Part shown: in pieces, positions 22,291 through 34,200 of the stretch | Layout: the number at the start of each line of letters is the position of its first letter | How positions within the stretch are numbered: the first letter of the stretch is position 1 | Assembly: GCA_036417435.1 (NCBI GenBank) | Contig: CM070903.1 | Location: forward strand, 55,776,001 to 55,840,000 | Source of the DNA: Inia geoffrensis | Lineage: Eukaryota; Chordata; Mammalia; Artiodactyla; Iniidae | Direction of reading: 5' to 3' | Length of the DNA: 64,000 nt | Made by a program: the position numbers and the translations under genes | Notes under the pieces: generated by a model | Told to the model about the DNA's origin: nothing | The model's database searches: none | Seen by the model: the letters and a program-made list of their open reading frames with translations, nothing else

Positions 22291-24660
22291 CTCTAAGTTC
22301 CTGCACGGGGAGCCGGCTCCAAGGTTTACCAGGTGCTTAGAAGAGATGGAATCTAGAAGCATAGGCAGCATCTCTACTCCATAGAAAAAGGAACTATTGT
22401 CAGAAAACACTGAAACCTCTGTGGCCTTCTTTCCAGGGTAAGAATAAATTTGCTGAAATATCCTTTAAGGCACTAATGACTAGGCCGCTGAACACCACCA
22501 GCTATTATTATTTTCCAGGCTGACACTTGGCCAGTTCTTTCTCTTCTTTACTTTCAGGCTAATAATTAGATCTAAATCCCTGACAGGACTCTAACTGTCA
22601 CCCCAGGGGGTTCTAGATTTCTTTACTATTGCTTGCAAAGATTTCATTAAAAAAAAAAAAAGCCCTTTGAAACTATAAGTTACACTCAGCCACAGCTTTA
22701 AAAAAAAATCTATTATCTATTTGAGTCTTTTGAAGAATACATGCTGCTGTCTCTCTCCTCATCTTGAGAGATCAAACCTTATTTTTATCTCCAATTTGCA
22801 GACTAAAGATCCCCAGGAGGACCAGAGAAGGTAGCCTCGTAAAACGTTGTTTCCAGTAGCACCTGTGTCATTGCCAGGTTCACTTGGACAGCATCCAGGC
22901 TCTTAGAATGTTATTGACTTGGGTATTTTTGTTTTTGTTAAGATAAATTTGTTTTCTACATGTAGTGAAAATTATGATGGTGGCTTTGCTTCTCAGGGGA
23001 AAAATATAAAACTGGGCTTTATATGAATAAATTTATCTCTTGGCCTCCGCGTGAGGTCGCCTTGAGCAAGACGTTTAGAGGCAAGGTGTTGCTGTCTACC
23101 CACCGGTTGCCCTGCTCTCCTCCACTCCCACGCCTATTTGTGACAGGCGCTCAAGTGGTTGTGATCATGGAAAGCAGCTTTTCTCTGTGTAAGCACACCT
23201 GACCCAAATGGGGCACTTTAAATCCTTTGAGGAGCTAGAGGAGTCACATAAATAAGTAACTGGCTCAGGTGGGGATTGCTGGTCTCATTAACGTCTGTTA
23301 AAGGAATTGAGTGGCCTCTCGGGGGACCCAGTCGCTCAGGAAAACTCTGTTCCGAGACCTTCCTATCACTTTATATTATGACTCTTTGGAGAATCCCAGT
23401 TCCTTTGAGGAGGGAGGCAAAGAGCTGACTGGTCTCTACTAAGCCTAGTCTATTCACACAGTAAAGAAAATGATTCTAGCCAGAAGGCTCCAAAATGATA
23501 TTTGGTAACTATTCCAGCCAAACATTTTAGCCAAATATTTTCCAGGAGACTGTATCGAATACATTTTCGGAGATATAAAATTAATACAAGAGCATTTAAT
23601 TTTACTAAACTTGAGCTTCTGAAAAAATTGAAAAATTGTTTTGTATAATTTCGAGCACAATTATTTTAAGGCAATTACTAAATGCCCCACAATCCGTCCA
23701 TCAGTTTAAACCATAAAGAAAGATTCTATAATTTTCTAACAACTTTCTTTGAATGGGAGTGAGAACTGATACTTGTTGATGCTTTCAAATATATTCCTGC
23801 ATAGGACCCAGGGAAATATTTTCTGTTCCACTTAGTCATAGTTGTTACCAGAATCACTCCCTGTTTATAGCTAGGCACATAGCTAAAGATATGAGGAGAC
23901 ATCGGTTCTATTGAATTCAGGCTAAAGTTTTAAAAATCCAACATATATGCCTACCAGTTCAACTCTGAGAATTGAACAACTGGTAACATTGCAATAAAGA
24001 AAGGTTTCTTGAGGTAACCAAATATATGCATCCTCTGACTTCCAAGGAGACTTACAAACATTACATTAAAAAAGTGTCTGGTTGAGCTGGGGGTGTAAAC
24101 TCCCCAGAAGGTGAGCAGCATCCCTAGAATAAGCTACCTGGGAGGTGCAGTTGGAGGTGTTCCAGCCCAGGGCTCGCGCCTGAGGCGGTGCGGCAGCTAT
24201 TCCTACAACTGCTGGGAAAGAGGCGTAGCAGTGGGGAAAGCAAAGGTTCCAATACTTTCCACTTGCCCTCAACATGAGAGCATGAGAGAAAAATTTCCCC
24301 ACAGAATCTACACAATGATAGGTATGTACACAAAAGTTCACTTGACCCATAATGCAGCCAAACCACAGTACCCCCCCAACAAACAATGCTTTTAATAAAA
24401 ATGACTCAGAAAGTCTTTATGGACTGACCTGAAGAGTTAATTACCATTTATTTTAAAAATTAATAAGTAGAGCGCTTCCATGAAAGATAAAATCCATTTT
24501 TTAAACAAATATGCTTAAACTTTGCAAACAATCCATTTGTTTAGAATGGAAGTCCACCAGATTTTATGTTGTCGGTTTAACCTTGAGGAATTTTTCAGGC
24601 AATGCAAAGAAAATCAGGAAGCATATGATAGTTGTCTTTTTTGGAAGGCAGGTCTATGAT
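22291..24660. other. Intergenic, no gene recognised
   Basis: No gene or confident repeat. Poly-A runs occur near 22650 and 22700. A locally GC-rich patch at 24110-24230 has no recognisable coding content. Confidence 0.4.
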
Positions 24661-24672
24661 TAAATAAGAGTA

Positions 24673-25243
24673 TTTTGTTTTAAATAAATTTATTTATTTT
24701 TGGCTGTGTTGGGTCTGTTGCTGCGTGCGGGCTTCCTCTAGTTGCGGTGAAGGGGGCCAAGTTTTGTTGCAGTGCGTGGGCTCCTCATTCCGGTGGCTTC
24801 TCTTGTTGTGGAGCACGGGCTCTAGGGGGTGTGGGCTTCAGTAGTGGTGGCGCACGGGCTCAGTAGTTGTGGCTCGCGGGCTCTAGAGCACAGGCTCAGG
24901 AGTTGTGGCACATGGGCTTAGTTGCTCCATGGCATGTGGGATCTTCCCGGACCAGGGCTCAAACCCTTGTCCCCTGCACTGGCAGGAAGATTCTTTTTTT
25001 TTTTTTTTTTTTTGCGGTACGCGGGCCTCTCACTCTTGTGGCCTCTCCCGTTGCAGAGCACAGGCTTCGGACGCGCAGGCTCAGCGGCCACGGCTCACGG
25101 GCCCAGCCGCTCCGCGGCATGTGGTATCCTCCCAGACCGGGGCACGAACCCGTGTCCCCTGCATCGACAGGTGGACTCTCAACCACTGCGCCACCAGAGA
25201 AGCCCAGGAAGATTCTTAACCACTGCACCATCAGGGAAGTCCC
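24673..25243 (-). mobile_element. Long-form CHR SINE, interrupted by a younger SINE
   Basis: A-rich tail region then TTTTGGCTGTGTTGGGTCTG at the left, ATCAGGGAAGTCCC at the right. Outer duplication AATAAGAGTA is at 24663-24672 and 25244-25253. Confidence 0.93.
24996..25204 (-). mobile_element. Short CHR SINE nested in the long-form SINE
   Basis: Poly-T then GCGGTACGCGGGCC to CCAGAGAAGCC. Perfect duplication CAGGAAGATTCTT is at 24983-24995 and 25205-25217, inside the older element. Confidence 0.94.
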
Positions 25244-25257
25244 AATAAGAGTAGTTT

Positions 25258-26229
25258 AAGAGGAGGCTCCCAGCACCTGGTACTATGCCATGGTGTTGCA
25301 ACATCTGTAAGAGAACAGCAGCTGCAGGTTTGTAAATCTGCCAAACTCACCTGCTATCTGACCTCCAGATAGACATCAGATGGCGGTTTTCTGAACTATA
25401 AATCATTTTCTCTTCAAATTGGACTCTTTACCAAGCATTCCTCATCATCCAAATTGGGAAAGGATACCTGGCCTTCCACAAGTGACTATTAACAGAGCTG
25501 AAAAGCTGCTGTCTTACAGCCAAATGACTAAATCAATAAATGACTGCTGAATAAGTGGAGTTCTAGTGATTAACTCCATGATCACTTCTATGCAGTCTGC
25601 AGTGCTATCTTCGGCATTAAATAATCAATCCAATTATCCATAACTTAGGGTTAAATACACTTCATTTCCCTCTGATCCGATGGATGGGTACTTGAGCATG
25701 AAGCTTAAATACGCAAACTAAACACTGGGGGTATAGTTCCGGCACAGTCTCGCTTCTAACACCAAACACTGTAAATTGTGCTGAAATCTCTGAGCTACTG
25801 GTGAAATCGTGTCCTACGTGGATGGTGTTACCATAATCCATTATTTTCTAAAGCTGTCAAACTTGAGCCCTTGAGCTGGAAAGGTTGCTGCACAAAAATG
25901 AAATCCAGTTGCATCTGGAAGCCTACACCTCTGTGGGAGTTCGAATCAGGTTGAGTGCAGTTCTGTGCTACACAGAACAGCTTTCCGTGCAGGAGGTAGG
26001 ATATTAAATGCTTTCTGAACTTCATTAGTTACTCCTGCTGAGAGTGAAAAAAAGTCCGCATAAATGCATAAAAATTGAATTGCCTATGAGGTAAGGAATG
26101 AGGTGGTACTTTGCCTCCAAATATTATTTTCCGTTCAAATGGTTTACAATCACACATACAATGCAGAATCCGAGTACATACCTGCAAGGGAGGTGCCTAA
26201 AATCTAATGCCATCTCTATCTGGTTACAA
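25258..26229. other. Intergenic, no gene recognised
   Basis: No gene or recognisable repeat was seen. Confidence 0.45.
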
Positions 26230-26730
26230 TCCCTATTTTGCTTCAGTTAACTCCCACTCTGTCCCCCAACCCCGCCCCAGATGGAACCCACAACTCCATT
26301 CCAGGCCGGACAGACATGTGGCTCAGGCTGGCCCAGTCGGGGTGTCAGAGATGCTTAGCCTCAGTGGCTGAGCGAGAGGTGCATAGCCCAGGCAGAGAAC
26401 CGAGCTGCAATCTGGGGTGGATGGGACTATTCAGAAAGGGGGAGGCACTCTTTTTTTTCTCCCCTCTCCCCTCCCTGAACTCAGGAGAAGGTGGGTCTGG
26501 GATTGAGGTCAGTTGTTCTGCCATCACACGCAATCTCTGAAGGAAGGCAACAGCAAGGAGAGAGGCTAAAGCTGAAAGCTGGTGAGACGCTGATCCTGGG
26601 GACACTGCTTGGGGACCCACTAGCCAGCTGTACGTCTAAATTTTCAGTTATATTAGCCAATAAATCCCACTTTTCTTCGATTTAGGTTTACTTTCATTTG
26701 CAATCAAAATAGTCCTAACTGGTAACCAAT
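26230..26730 (+). repeat. Possible ancient LTR-like repeat
   Basis: The block ends TTTTCAGTTATATTAGCCAA, TAAATCCCAC and GCAATCAAAATAGTCCTAAC, phrases typical of the 3' end of old mammalian elements (compare GCCAATAAAT...AGTCCTAACT). Family not identified. Confidence 0.4.
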
Positions 26731-26749
26731 TAAAGTGGAGAACCATTTC

Positions 26750-26880
26750 AATTTCTATTTCAGTCTTGAAGAGGCTTATCTCATTCTACAGATAAAGAGG
26801 CACACTGAGAGGCAGGTAAGTGCCTTGCTGAGGTCCTCTGCTAGGCAGTAGTACAGCCGGGACTAGAGAAGTGATGTTTT
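26750..26880 (-). repeat. MIR-like fragment
   Basis: CTCATTCTACAGATAAAGAG, CACTGAGAGGCAGGTAAGTG and CCTTGCTGAGGTCC are reverse MIR core wording. Confidence 0.65.
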
Positions 26881-27139
26881 CACTCTACCAGGGGGAAAAT
26901 AAATGCATTGGACTTGCTTAGAACTTTTAACTAAAACTTTGCTCTGATCAAAAGTTTACTTATTGGATATTGGTATACTTAAAAAAGAATTTATAAATTA
27001 ATATTTTAAGTCATCCTTTGCATTGTTACCTAGGATATGGACTCGAAAATACATTTGATAAACTAAATTTCTCAGTAATGTGCCTGTGGTCTGTTGAAGC
27101 AGCAATAGAAATAAGCCCAACGAAAATAGCTTAAAATGT

Positions 27140-27145
27140 TTTATT
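27140..27145 (-). promoter_or_regulatory. CD47: Distal polyadenylation signal of CD47
   Basis: Minus-strand AATAAA, in the context TTAATAAAACATTTTAAG, matches the end of the long human transcript. Cleavage is expected about 15-25 bases further, near 27115-27125. Confidence 0.85.
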
Positions 27146-29092
27146 AAGTATATATAATATTACAGGGTAATATTTACAAAGTTATGTTTTTTAAATAAAA
27201 AAGTATCTTGGCAAAGATTGCAGATATTCAAAGCTTCAAACAGTGATAAATTGATTTAATACATATAAAAAAAAACCTTTAACGGTAACACAGCTGTAAA
27301 ACAACTTTGGTCTTTAAATCACTGCAAAAAATGGCTGACAAATAGCACACCTTTAATTGCTATGGAAGAAAGCCCCCAAGAGAGGATCTTGCACATAGCA
27401 ACACTGGAGTTTTCTTTAGAATGGTTAATGGATATTTATATGGTGTGGGATCTAATTCTCAGCAATGGCTTTTTGTAAATAATGCTCCATTTAATAAAAA
27501 CAAAAATGCTTCCCTCTCTCACCAACCCTGACAACAACACTTTTAAGATTCCACTGATGTTGCCTTACAGAGAAGTTTATTACAAATGCTCTCTTTTTTT
27601 CAAAAGGCTAAATTTATGGAAAAGCTGGGCTTAAATGTTAAGAGCTGTCAAAAGCCAAATGCAGGAAAACTTCCTGTTCACTGCTCATCTCTTAAAAGTT
27701 ACCTGGATTATCCTTATTAGCCACAGAAAATGACTTAACAAAGGACCCCAGTGGGTGATGGCAGTTAGTGATTTCGAAAATATGACACATGTAAAACTAA
27801 TGTTTTTAAACAAACTCTCCATCAAATGACATACAATAAAAAGATAAAGGGTTGCCCAACAATCATTTCTCTAGTTTCCACCAACGGGTAAATAAAGGGG
27901 TATGCCATTCCACGCATACACCACAGATGTCGTTTTTGAATACCCATGTTAGGACAAGAGAAATCTAGGTGATATAGAGCTTAATTCGTATTAATGAGAA
28001 GGAGGAATAAACTCACCACTTTTTAAGCTTTATTATAACTCAAACCACAATTTGGTTGGTCACTTACTAAACTGACTACAGCATCCTGAAAAGAGCAATA
28101 CTCCCAACTACGGGATAGCCCCATTATTTTCATTCTGACATTCTCAGACATTTTAACAGACTGGACCTGGGGTTTCCAGGTGAAAAAAATCATCATCTTT
28201 GAAGGTTTTCAGAGTATGTGAAATTTGTCTAAAAAGAAAACTCTCTAGCTCACCCTCTTACAAACACGGGGAAGTCTAAATACAGCCTGCTCTCGGTCAT
28301 CAAACTTACGGAATGAGCGTCTAATGTATGTAAAACACTCCAGGAAGAGAAAGGAAGGGAAAAATAAAAAGCCTCTTGCTATGTACGGAGGAATTTTTTA
28401 ATTGAACAAGAGGCAAGACAAAAACCCAACAAAGCTAGGCAGAGACACGTGAAGTACTAGGAAAGGTAAGTAAGAGATGAAAGAGGCAGCTGGACAGATA
28501 GGCACAGATCGCAAAGGAGAGACAGTCAGGGAGGAACGGCAGGAGGATGTTTTGAAGGAGAAAGAAATTTGATTTGGCCGAAAAGGTTGGAAAGGTTTGT
28601 TGCCAAAATGACAAATGGTGTCACTCTGAGAACATACAGTAAATAAAACTGGATGGAAGAGTCGATGGCAAAAATTGGGATCACTAAGTGAAAAAGCAGA
28701 TTATGGGGGGAACAGATGTAGGATGTTCAAAACATTGTTAGCAACTTTAACTTGGTGTGACAGAAAACTTCCTGCCATTATAAGTCTAATTTAAAGAGAA
28801 TGAACTGGCCCAACGATGCCCAAGTAAGAGGGTTCCTGCTGCTGTGGTTCCTTTTCCAGAGAAGCTGACGAGGAACAGCAAGGGTGGACTTCATCTGGCG
28901 TTTCTCCTGCTACCTCTGTGTGTTGTCTAGGGCAGTGAATGCCTCAAAAGACGGGCAGTGTTAAAGAGAACACAAAGGATGGATAAGTCCCAAGACTGAA
29001 CCCCAAATAAATGAGAGCTGACTACATATTAAAGGTACAACTCTGGCTCATAAAAAAGTTTACTATAAAGATTTCAGACCTGACTTTTTCTT

Positions 29093-29322
29093 TTTTTGTT
29101 TGTTTGTTTGTTTGTTTGTTTGTTTCTTTAGCGGTACGCGGGCCTCTCACTGTTGTGGCCTCTCCCGTTGCGGAGCACTGGCTCTGGACGCGCAGGCTCA
29201 GCGGCCATGGCTCACGGGCCCAGCCGCTCCGCGGCATGTGGGATCTTCCCGGACCGGGGCACGAACCCGTGTCCCCTGCATCGGCAGGCGGACTCTCAAC
29301 CACTGCACCACCAGGGAAGCCC
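29093..29322 (-). mobile_element. CHR SINE (short deleted type) inside the CD47 3' UTR
   Basis: The element reads on the minus strand from GGGCTTCCCTGGTGG through a tRNA-like B box (GGTTCGTGCCC) to GTACCGC and an (AAAC)n tail. It is flanked by a perfect 17-bp duplication, AGACCTGACTTTTTCTT, at 29076-29092 and 29323-29339. It lies in the same sense as the CD47 transcript, and my recollection of the human UTR has no such insert. The short form (about 190 bp without tail) matches the deleted CHR-2 subfamilies described in cetaceans. Confidence 0.93.
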
Positions 29323-31063
29323 AGACCTGACTTTTTCTTAATAGAGAATAGGAATTTGGATCTTTTTCAGGTCCGACTGCTTTTGCCCTCCTTTCACCAA
29401 AATGGATTTCTAAAGGAACAAACAATATTAGTGAAATATAAATATTTTCAGAAGGAAAAAGAGCAGAGGAAGCCACCAAATTTGTATAAGAGAATACAGC
29501 TCCCTCTACATATGAGAATATTTTGGACAGGAACACAATAAGGGAAGACCTTTTTTTTTTTTTTTTTTCTTTAAGAAGAGCTGTCTTCATAGTGTGTTCA
29601 CTTTTCTGAGGCATCAGCAGGTTATAAATTTTTGGTTTGCCACGGGCAAACCACTTGGTCCCAACGTAAAATATGACAAGTAATTTGGCATAAAAGAGGC
29701 ACGTGGGAACATTCAGTGGACTGAGAAATAACTATTGATAATGCAACTACAAATATGAATGTCTTATTACACAAATAGGAAGAATAACTAGTATTTTTGG
29801 AGGGCATTGGTGAGCAGTCAAAAAGCTTGGCAAATTACCTAGAATTTTTAAAGGTTTTAAGTGATCAAATATTCACATCAAATATAAGTCCACCCAATAA
29901 AGATCTTTGTTTTTAAGTGTTTTCACTAAAAGCATGAAATTAACGTTTGCTCTCCTGTAGGTACCCCACTGTTTTCCATACAGAAGATACATGTGCCTAT
30001 CTTATACATGAGCGCATACACACACACACCCACAAGGGAAGAAAATCTAATAATCTAAAAGTACTCCAGGCGATCACAACTGTCAGAATGTTAATTTTCT
30101 TCTAATGGGGGTAGGAAACGTGGGTTTTGTTTTACTTTTCAATCTTAGAGTAAGGTGAATATGAGGCAGGACTACAGGAGGAAGATGAGGGGTGTTTATC
30201 ATGCAACACAGATACAACAGTAATAAAATCACCCGTTCAGGGTTGGCCTATTGGCCTGACGGTGACACACATTATGTTGCCATGCAGAAGACTCATAGTT
30301 CAAATCTCAATCTTGGTTTTTCATGCCCCAGATCAGAAAAGAAGCGAAGAAACACTGTAGATTGTGCCTTCAAATCCGAGGAAGGGAATACGTATGTTAC
30401 AACCATCGCTATTTCTGCTGAAAAGTGTGAACATAGTTCTCTGAGAATAAGTCTGGCTCCTTTCTGCAGTGATGCTACCGTGTCACTGGACCATGTTCAA
30501 AGAGGAGAAAAAGTGCTACATCTCATACAGCAGCAGAAGCAAATAACAGAAGGACAAGACAGGATGTAAAGGGTTGTGTGAAGAAAAGAAGAAAACATCC
30601 ATCAGTAAAATTACCCTCAATCTGGAAAGGGTCTGGTACACTGTATGTTGAAGGAACAATGTGTGAGTGGCAACCCCCAAGAATGAAGACCATGATCCCC
30701 ATCAGTATCACATCCCATGGATGTTCCCAACTGAATTCCTGTCTGTGCTTAATGCTATTCCCTTGACCTGGAAGTGGCAGACACATTATTCAGCTAACAC
30801 CATAACTGCCACAGTGGCTGTGAACCTGAGTTTTCTAAGGCTTGACGGAAGCCACTGTTTTCGTAGATAGCTCTGGGTAACCAGGTTAGTGTCAGGAAAT
30901 TTTCACCTTGAACCAATTTAAACTGGTGACCTAGAGTCAAGAGGCCCCAGGATCTGAAAGGCATCATTCTTGGAAGTTGCCCACTCTACTTTGCCCCTAA
31001 TTGAATAAAAATAACAACAGAAAACTGGGTATCAATTGGGCACACAACACAGATCATAATTCT

Positions 31064-31069
31064 TTTATT
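31064..31069 (-). promoter_or_regulatory. CD47: Proximal polyadenylation signal of CD47
   Basis: Minus-strand AATAAA, in the context TTAGTTAATAAAAGAATTATG, lies about 210 bases into the terminal exon. The equivalent position in human also has AATAAA. It would give the short 3' UTR lacking the scaffold region and the SINE. Confidence 0.7.
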
Positions 31070-31274
31070 AACTAAATTAAAAATGCTTTGAATAAAAACT
31101 TAACTGTAACAATCATTGAAAGGTCAATTATTTACTTTTTCCCATAGATGGAAACCAGTTACTTTTCTTGTTTTCTTCTCCAAAACAGTGAATCAAGGCC
31201 ACGGTGCTTAAACACAAGTGTACTTCTTTCATGTCGTACTACTCTCCAAATCAGAGTCCATCACTTTACTTCAG

Positions 31275-31279
31275 TTACT
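31275..31279 (-). CDS. CD47: CD47 exon 11, coding part (last codon and TAA)
   Basis: The terminal exon begins after TTTTCCAG with AGTAACTGAAG; human has AATAACTGAAG. The first two bases complete a Glu codon for transcripts spliced in phase 1 and TAA follows. For transcripts arriving in phase 0 (from exon 8) the same bases read Ser-Asn-TGA. One exon start thus supplies stops in two frames. The A-to-G change is silent for the phase-1 forms (GAA to GAG) but replaces Asn by Ser in the phase-0 form. Confidence 0.95.
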
Positions 31280-34200
31280 CTGGAAAAGAACATATAATTG
31301 CTATGATGTCTATTTTCTATGCCTTAACAAGTTGCTGTATTTTAAAATTTGAAAATCGTTTCAGATATGTGATATCTAAAAATAAAGAAAAATTATTTAA
31401 TCTTAGCTTTGCAAAGGTCACAGGCATAAACCAGGCAAATCGTTAGCCTTTTTAGTTGCAGTAAGTAAAAGGCCAATGCCAAATGGAAATAAAAACCAAC
31501 AAAATCTGATAATCTCTGTTTGCTGGGTTGGCGGAGAAGCCAAGAGACATTCATTCTTCCAAAGCAAAAGATATTTATCCTAGAACAATATTCTATCACT
31601 TTCACTTTAGATCGACACCATTCATTTAAGGTAAGAGAATTAAACATGTGATTAGGTATAAGTGAAAGAGGAAATGGGACTGTGGTCCCAAGAGGGTACA
31701 TGGAACCTCACTCACCAACAAGGCAGTTACACTATGGGCATTGTGCACTGTCAGTAGGAAGAGCCCACCACAGACATTTGGAAAAAACCCACAAATTCTG
31801 AACAGCTAAAAATTAGCAAAATTAAGGGAATTTCAAAGGTCATTATGGATTTCATGCGCTATGAACACACAAAAACTGCTGTCTAACTTCTGATACAATG
31901 GTGCAAAAAAAGTCACATCTTAAAGGAAATTAACAAAGGAAGAGGCACTCAAGGTTCTCCTACTGGTTTTCTGAAAATGAAGAAGTGTTTAGTTTTTTCA
32001 TACAACTACAGAGGAATAACACCACAGCAGAAAAGGAAAAAAAAACCAAAAAACAATGAAATTAGAAAATAAAACACCAGAATGCAAACACGGACAAACC
32101 ATGCCACACTTTCAGGTACCAGTTCTTTTTTAAATGCCATTTAATGTATTCCTGCTAATCATGTTATTTTTAGGAGGGCAGTGGTTAGCAGAGCATGCAT
32201 TTTTTGTAGTAAAGGCTGTGACACAAAATTACAAAAGTGGGATCATTCTGTGACTGCTTACTGAACACAGTCTAAGCATTGTTTTAAACTTAGTCCACTA
32301 GACACAGTCAGCGCGTTTATAATCTTACGCAAAAATTAATTACACTCAGGGGAATATAGCCTCTTGAGGTAAATGCTGCACTTCGCTGTAGAGGTGAGCA
32401 GGCAGGTCACAGACTTTAAACAGTAAAATACGAAGCAGACTATTCACATGATCAAGGAATGACTGTAAATAGCAAAGGTATGAAGAAAGTTTTGATAAAA
32501 TGAAAACATAGTTTTAAAAATGTTAACAGAACTAAAGTATCAGAACATGTTAAGGTAAAATCAAAATGAATGCTTACAGCACTCAATATCTCAGACTTAC
32601 TTATCTTTAAGAACTAATAAATATAGGTCTTTGAAAGTCAATAAAAATTAGAAGTTATTAGCCCAGAGTCCCCGCTCCCAAGAGCTGAAGTGACTAAACA
32701 TTTCTCTCTCTCTTTTTAAATCCTTTCCCAAAAGGTTAGAACCCAGTTCCTGCTTGGAAAAGCAGAGATATTAAGTCTCCATGGGCTAAATGCAACAAAA
32801 TCACACAAGCACAAAAGAAACCCTGTCAAGATGATAAAGATTTGTGCCAAATTATCTAAGTGTTGTACAAAAAGCATTTTGAAGTTACTGTCACCAGACA
32901 CTGCATCTGAAAAATACCTTTTTTAAAAAAGACGTAATTCCTCTTTGTTGTGGGCAATGAGACTGGTGAGTCTGATTAGTGACACCCTACAGCTTTTATA
33001 TTACTAGTTTTGCAACTTTTAACAGAGTAGATTGAAGTTTTAGAAACCAAGAAATGTAGGCCTTTATGATTTGACAGTGTCCCTTTTATTTAAAAAAAGC
33101 CATACTTTCAAGAATCAATTTTATTTCTTTTCAATGTCCATATTTTAACCCACCTATAATTGTAGGTGCATTTTATACTTACCATCATTCATCATTCCTT
33201 TTGATTCTTTAAATGCTAAGAATTAGTAACAAGCCAAGCAGTTAGTAAGATTCCTCAATTAGAAATCATTTCTAGACAAACAAATATGCAGTAATATCAT
33301 GCCAACTATTCCATAGCTATAAAGCCAAACTAATTTTAAGGTTATTATTTGATTACAAAAGGCTTTCTGTGGATCATACCCACAGGCTCCACAAAGGGAC
33401 ACAAAGTTGGGAATACAGATCTAGATTTAGGGAGAAAGAAAGTGAGATCTTTTGGTCTCACTCCAAGATGACAGCCTGTGTCTTCCTGAAATTTATAATT
33501 GGAAATTGAAATTAACTGAGATTCTTCTCTGCCGGGAGTGTTACATTTCATCTTGGCCAGTTAAAAAGGCAACAGTCCCCTCACCCAGGTATCACCTGGC
33601 TAGCACAAGCAACTACTGGAGAGACACAGAACAGTGCATTTTTCTCAGACGTGAAAATGTTACAAAAGCAATACTCTTAATTCTTGATGAGTAATCAAGA
33701 AAAGAGAGGTTAAGGCAATAAAAAAGCCTAGATTCTTCCCAAGGCATAGACAGCATTCTAACTACTTTGGGGGCCAATTCAAATTATTATGAACTGGTAA
33801 TGGATCAAGAAGAATTTATAAATTTGTAATAACCACATACCATTAAGGGGTTCCTCTACAGCTTTCTGGAAAATATTTAAAATATATTTACATAAAGTAG
33901 AATTTATTTCATGTCCTTTTCTGCTAAAATTTATATATGTTAACATTTAAACTATAGATAAACAGTGAATATATATAGTCAAAAACCGCAGTAAAGCAAT
34001 AAAAGTTAGTTAGAAAAGCAAAGCTTGCCAAGTCTAGCTATTAGTTTTATAATAACTGAATTATTCTCTTAATATTCTTTTTTTATGCAGCATTTCCCAC
34101 CCCACCCTGCCTCTCACAGTTCAAGAAATCCTAACTGAGAAGCACAAACACAGAGAGCAACATAATAAATAATACAATTAAGCCAGAGATGAGAACAAAA

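Larger units (their letters stand above)
27117..31274 (-). other. CD47: CD47 3' untranslated region
   Basis: This is about 4.1 kb of minus-strand sequence following the stop. It is recognisably collinear with the long human CD47 3' UTR from the first bases after the stop to the final blocks beside the distal AATAAA. In human, proximal and distal polyadenylation give short and long 3' UTRs, and the long form recruits HuR and SET to direct CD47 to the cell surface (published work on 3'-UTR-dependent protein localisation). The window contains both candidate signals. A CHR SINE interrupts the UTR at 29093-29322. The 3' boundary is inferred from the signal and is accurate to about 10 bases. Confidence 0.9.

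Noticed and set aside
24066..24395. Overlapping open frames of about 100 residues on both strands.
   Set aside because: Opposite-strand overlap in a locally GC-rich patch; no homology recognised.
24867..25259. Open frames up to 176 residues with [17 protein letters not shown] or [13 protein letters not shown] wording at many places (for example 2658-3092, 14232-14495, 21812-22117, 29011-29541, 40121-40501, 45001-45273, 49568-49993, 62171-62452).
   Set aside because: All are translations of CHR SINEs. The recurring peptide is the SINE itself in different frames, not a protein family.
1..27000. Search for a second protein-coding gene in the left 27 kb.
   Set aside because: No set of exons with splice sites and a recognisable peptide was found; the region is best read as intergenic with repeats.
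30192..30569. A 125-residue plus-strand open frame.
   Set aside because: It lies antisense within the CD47 3' UTR and has no recognisable family; chance open frame.
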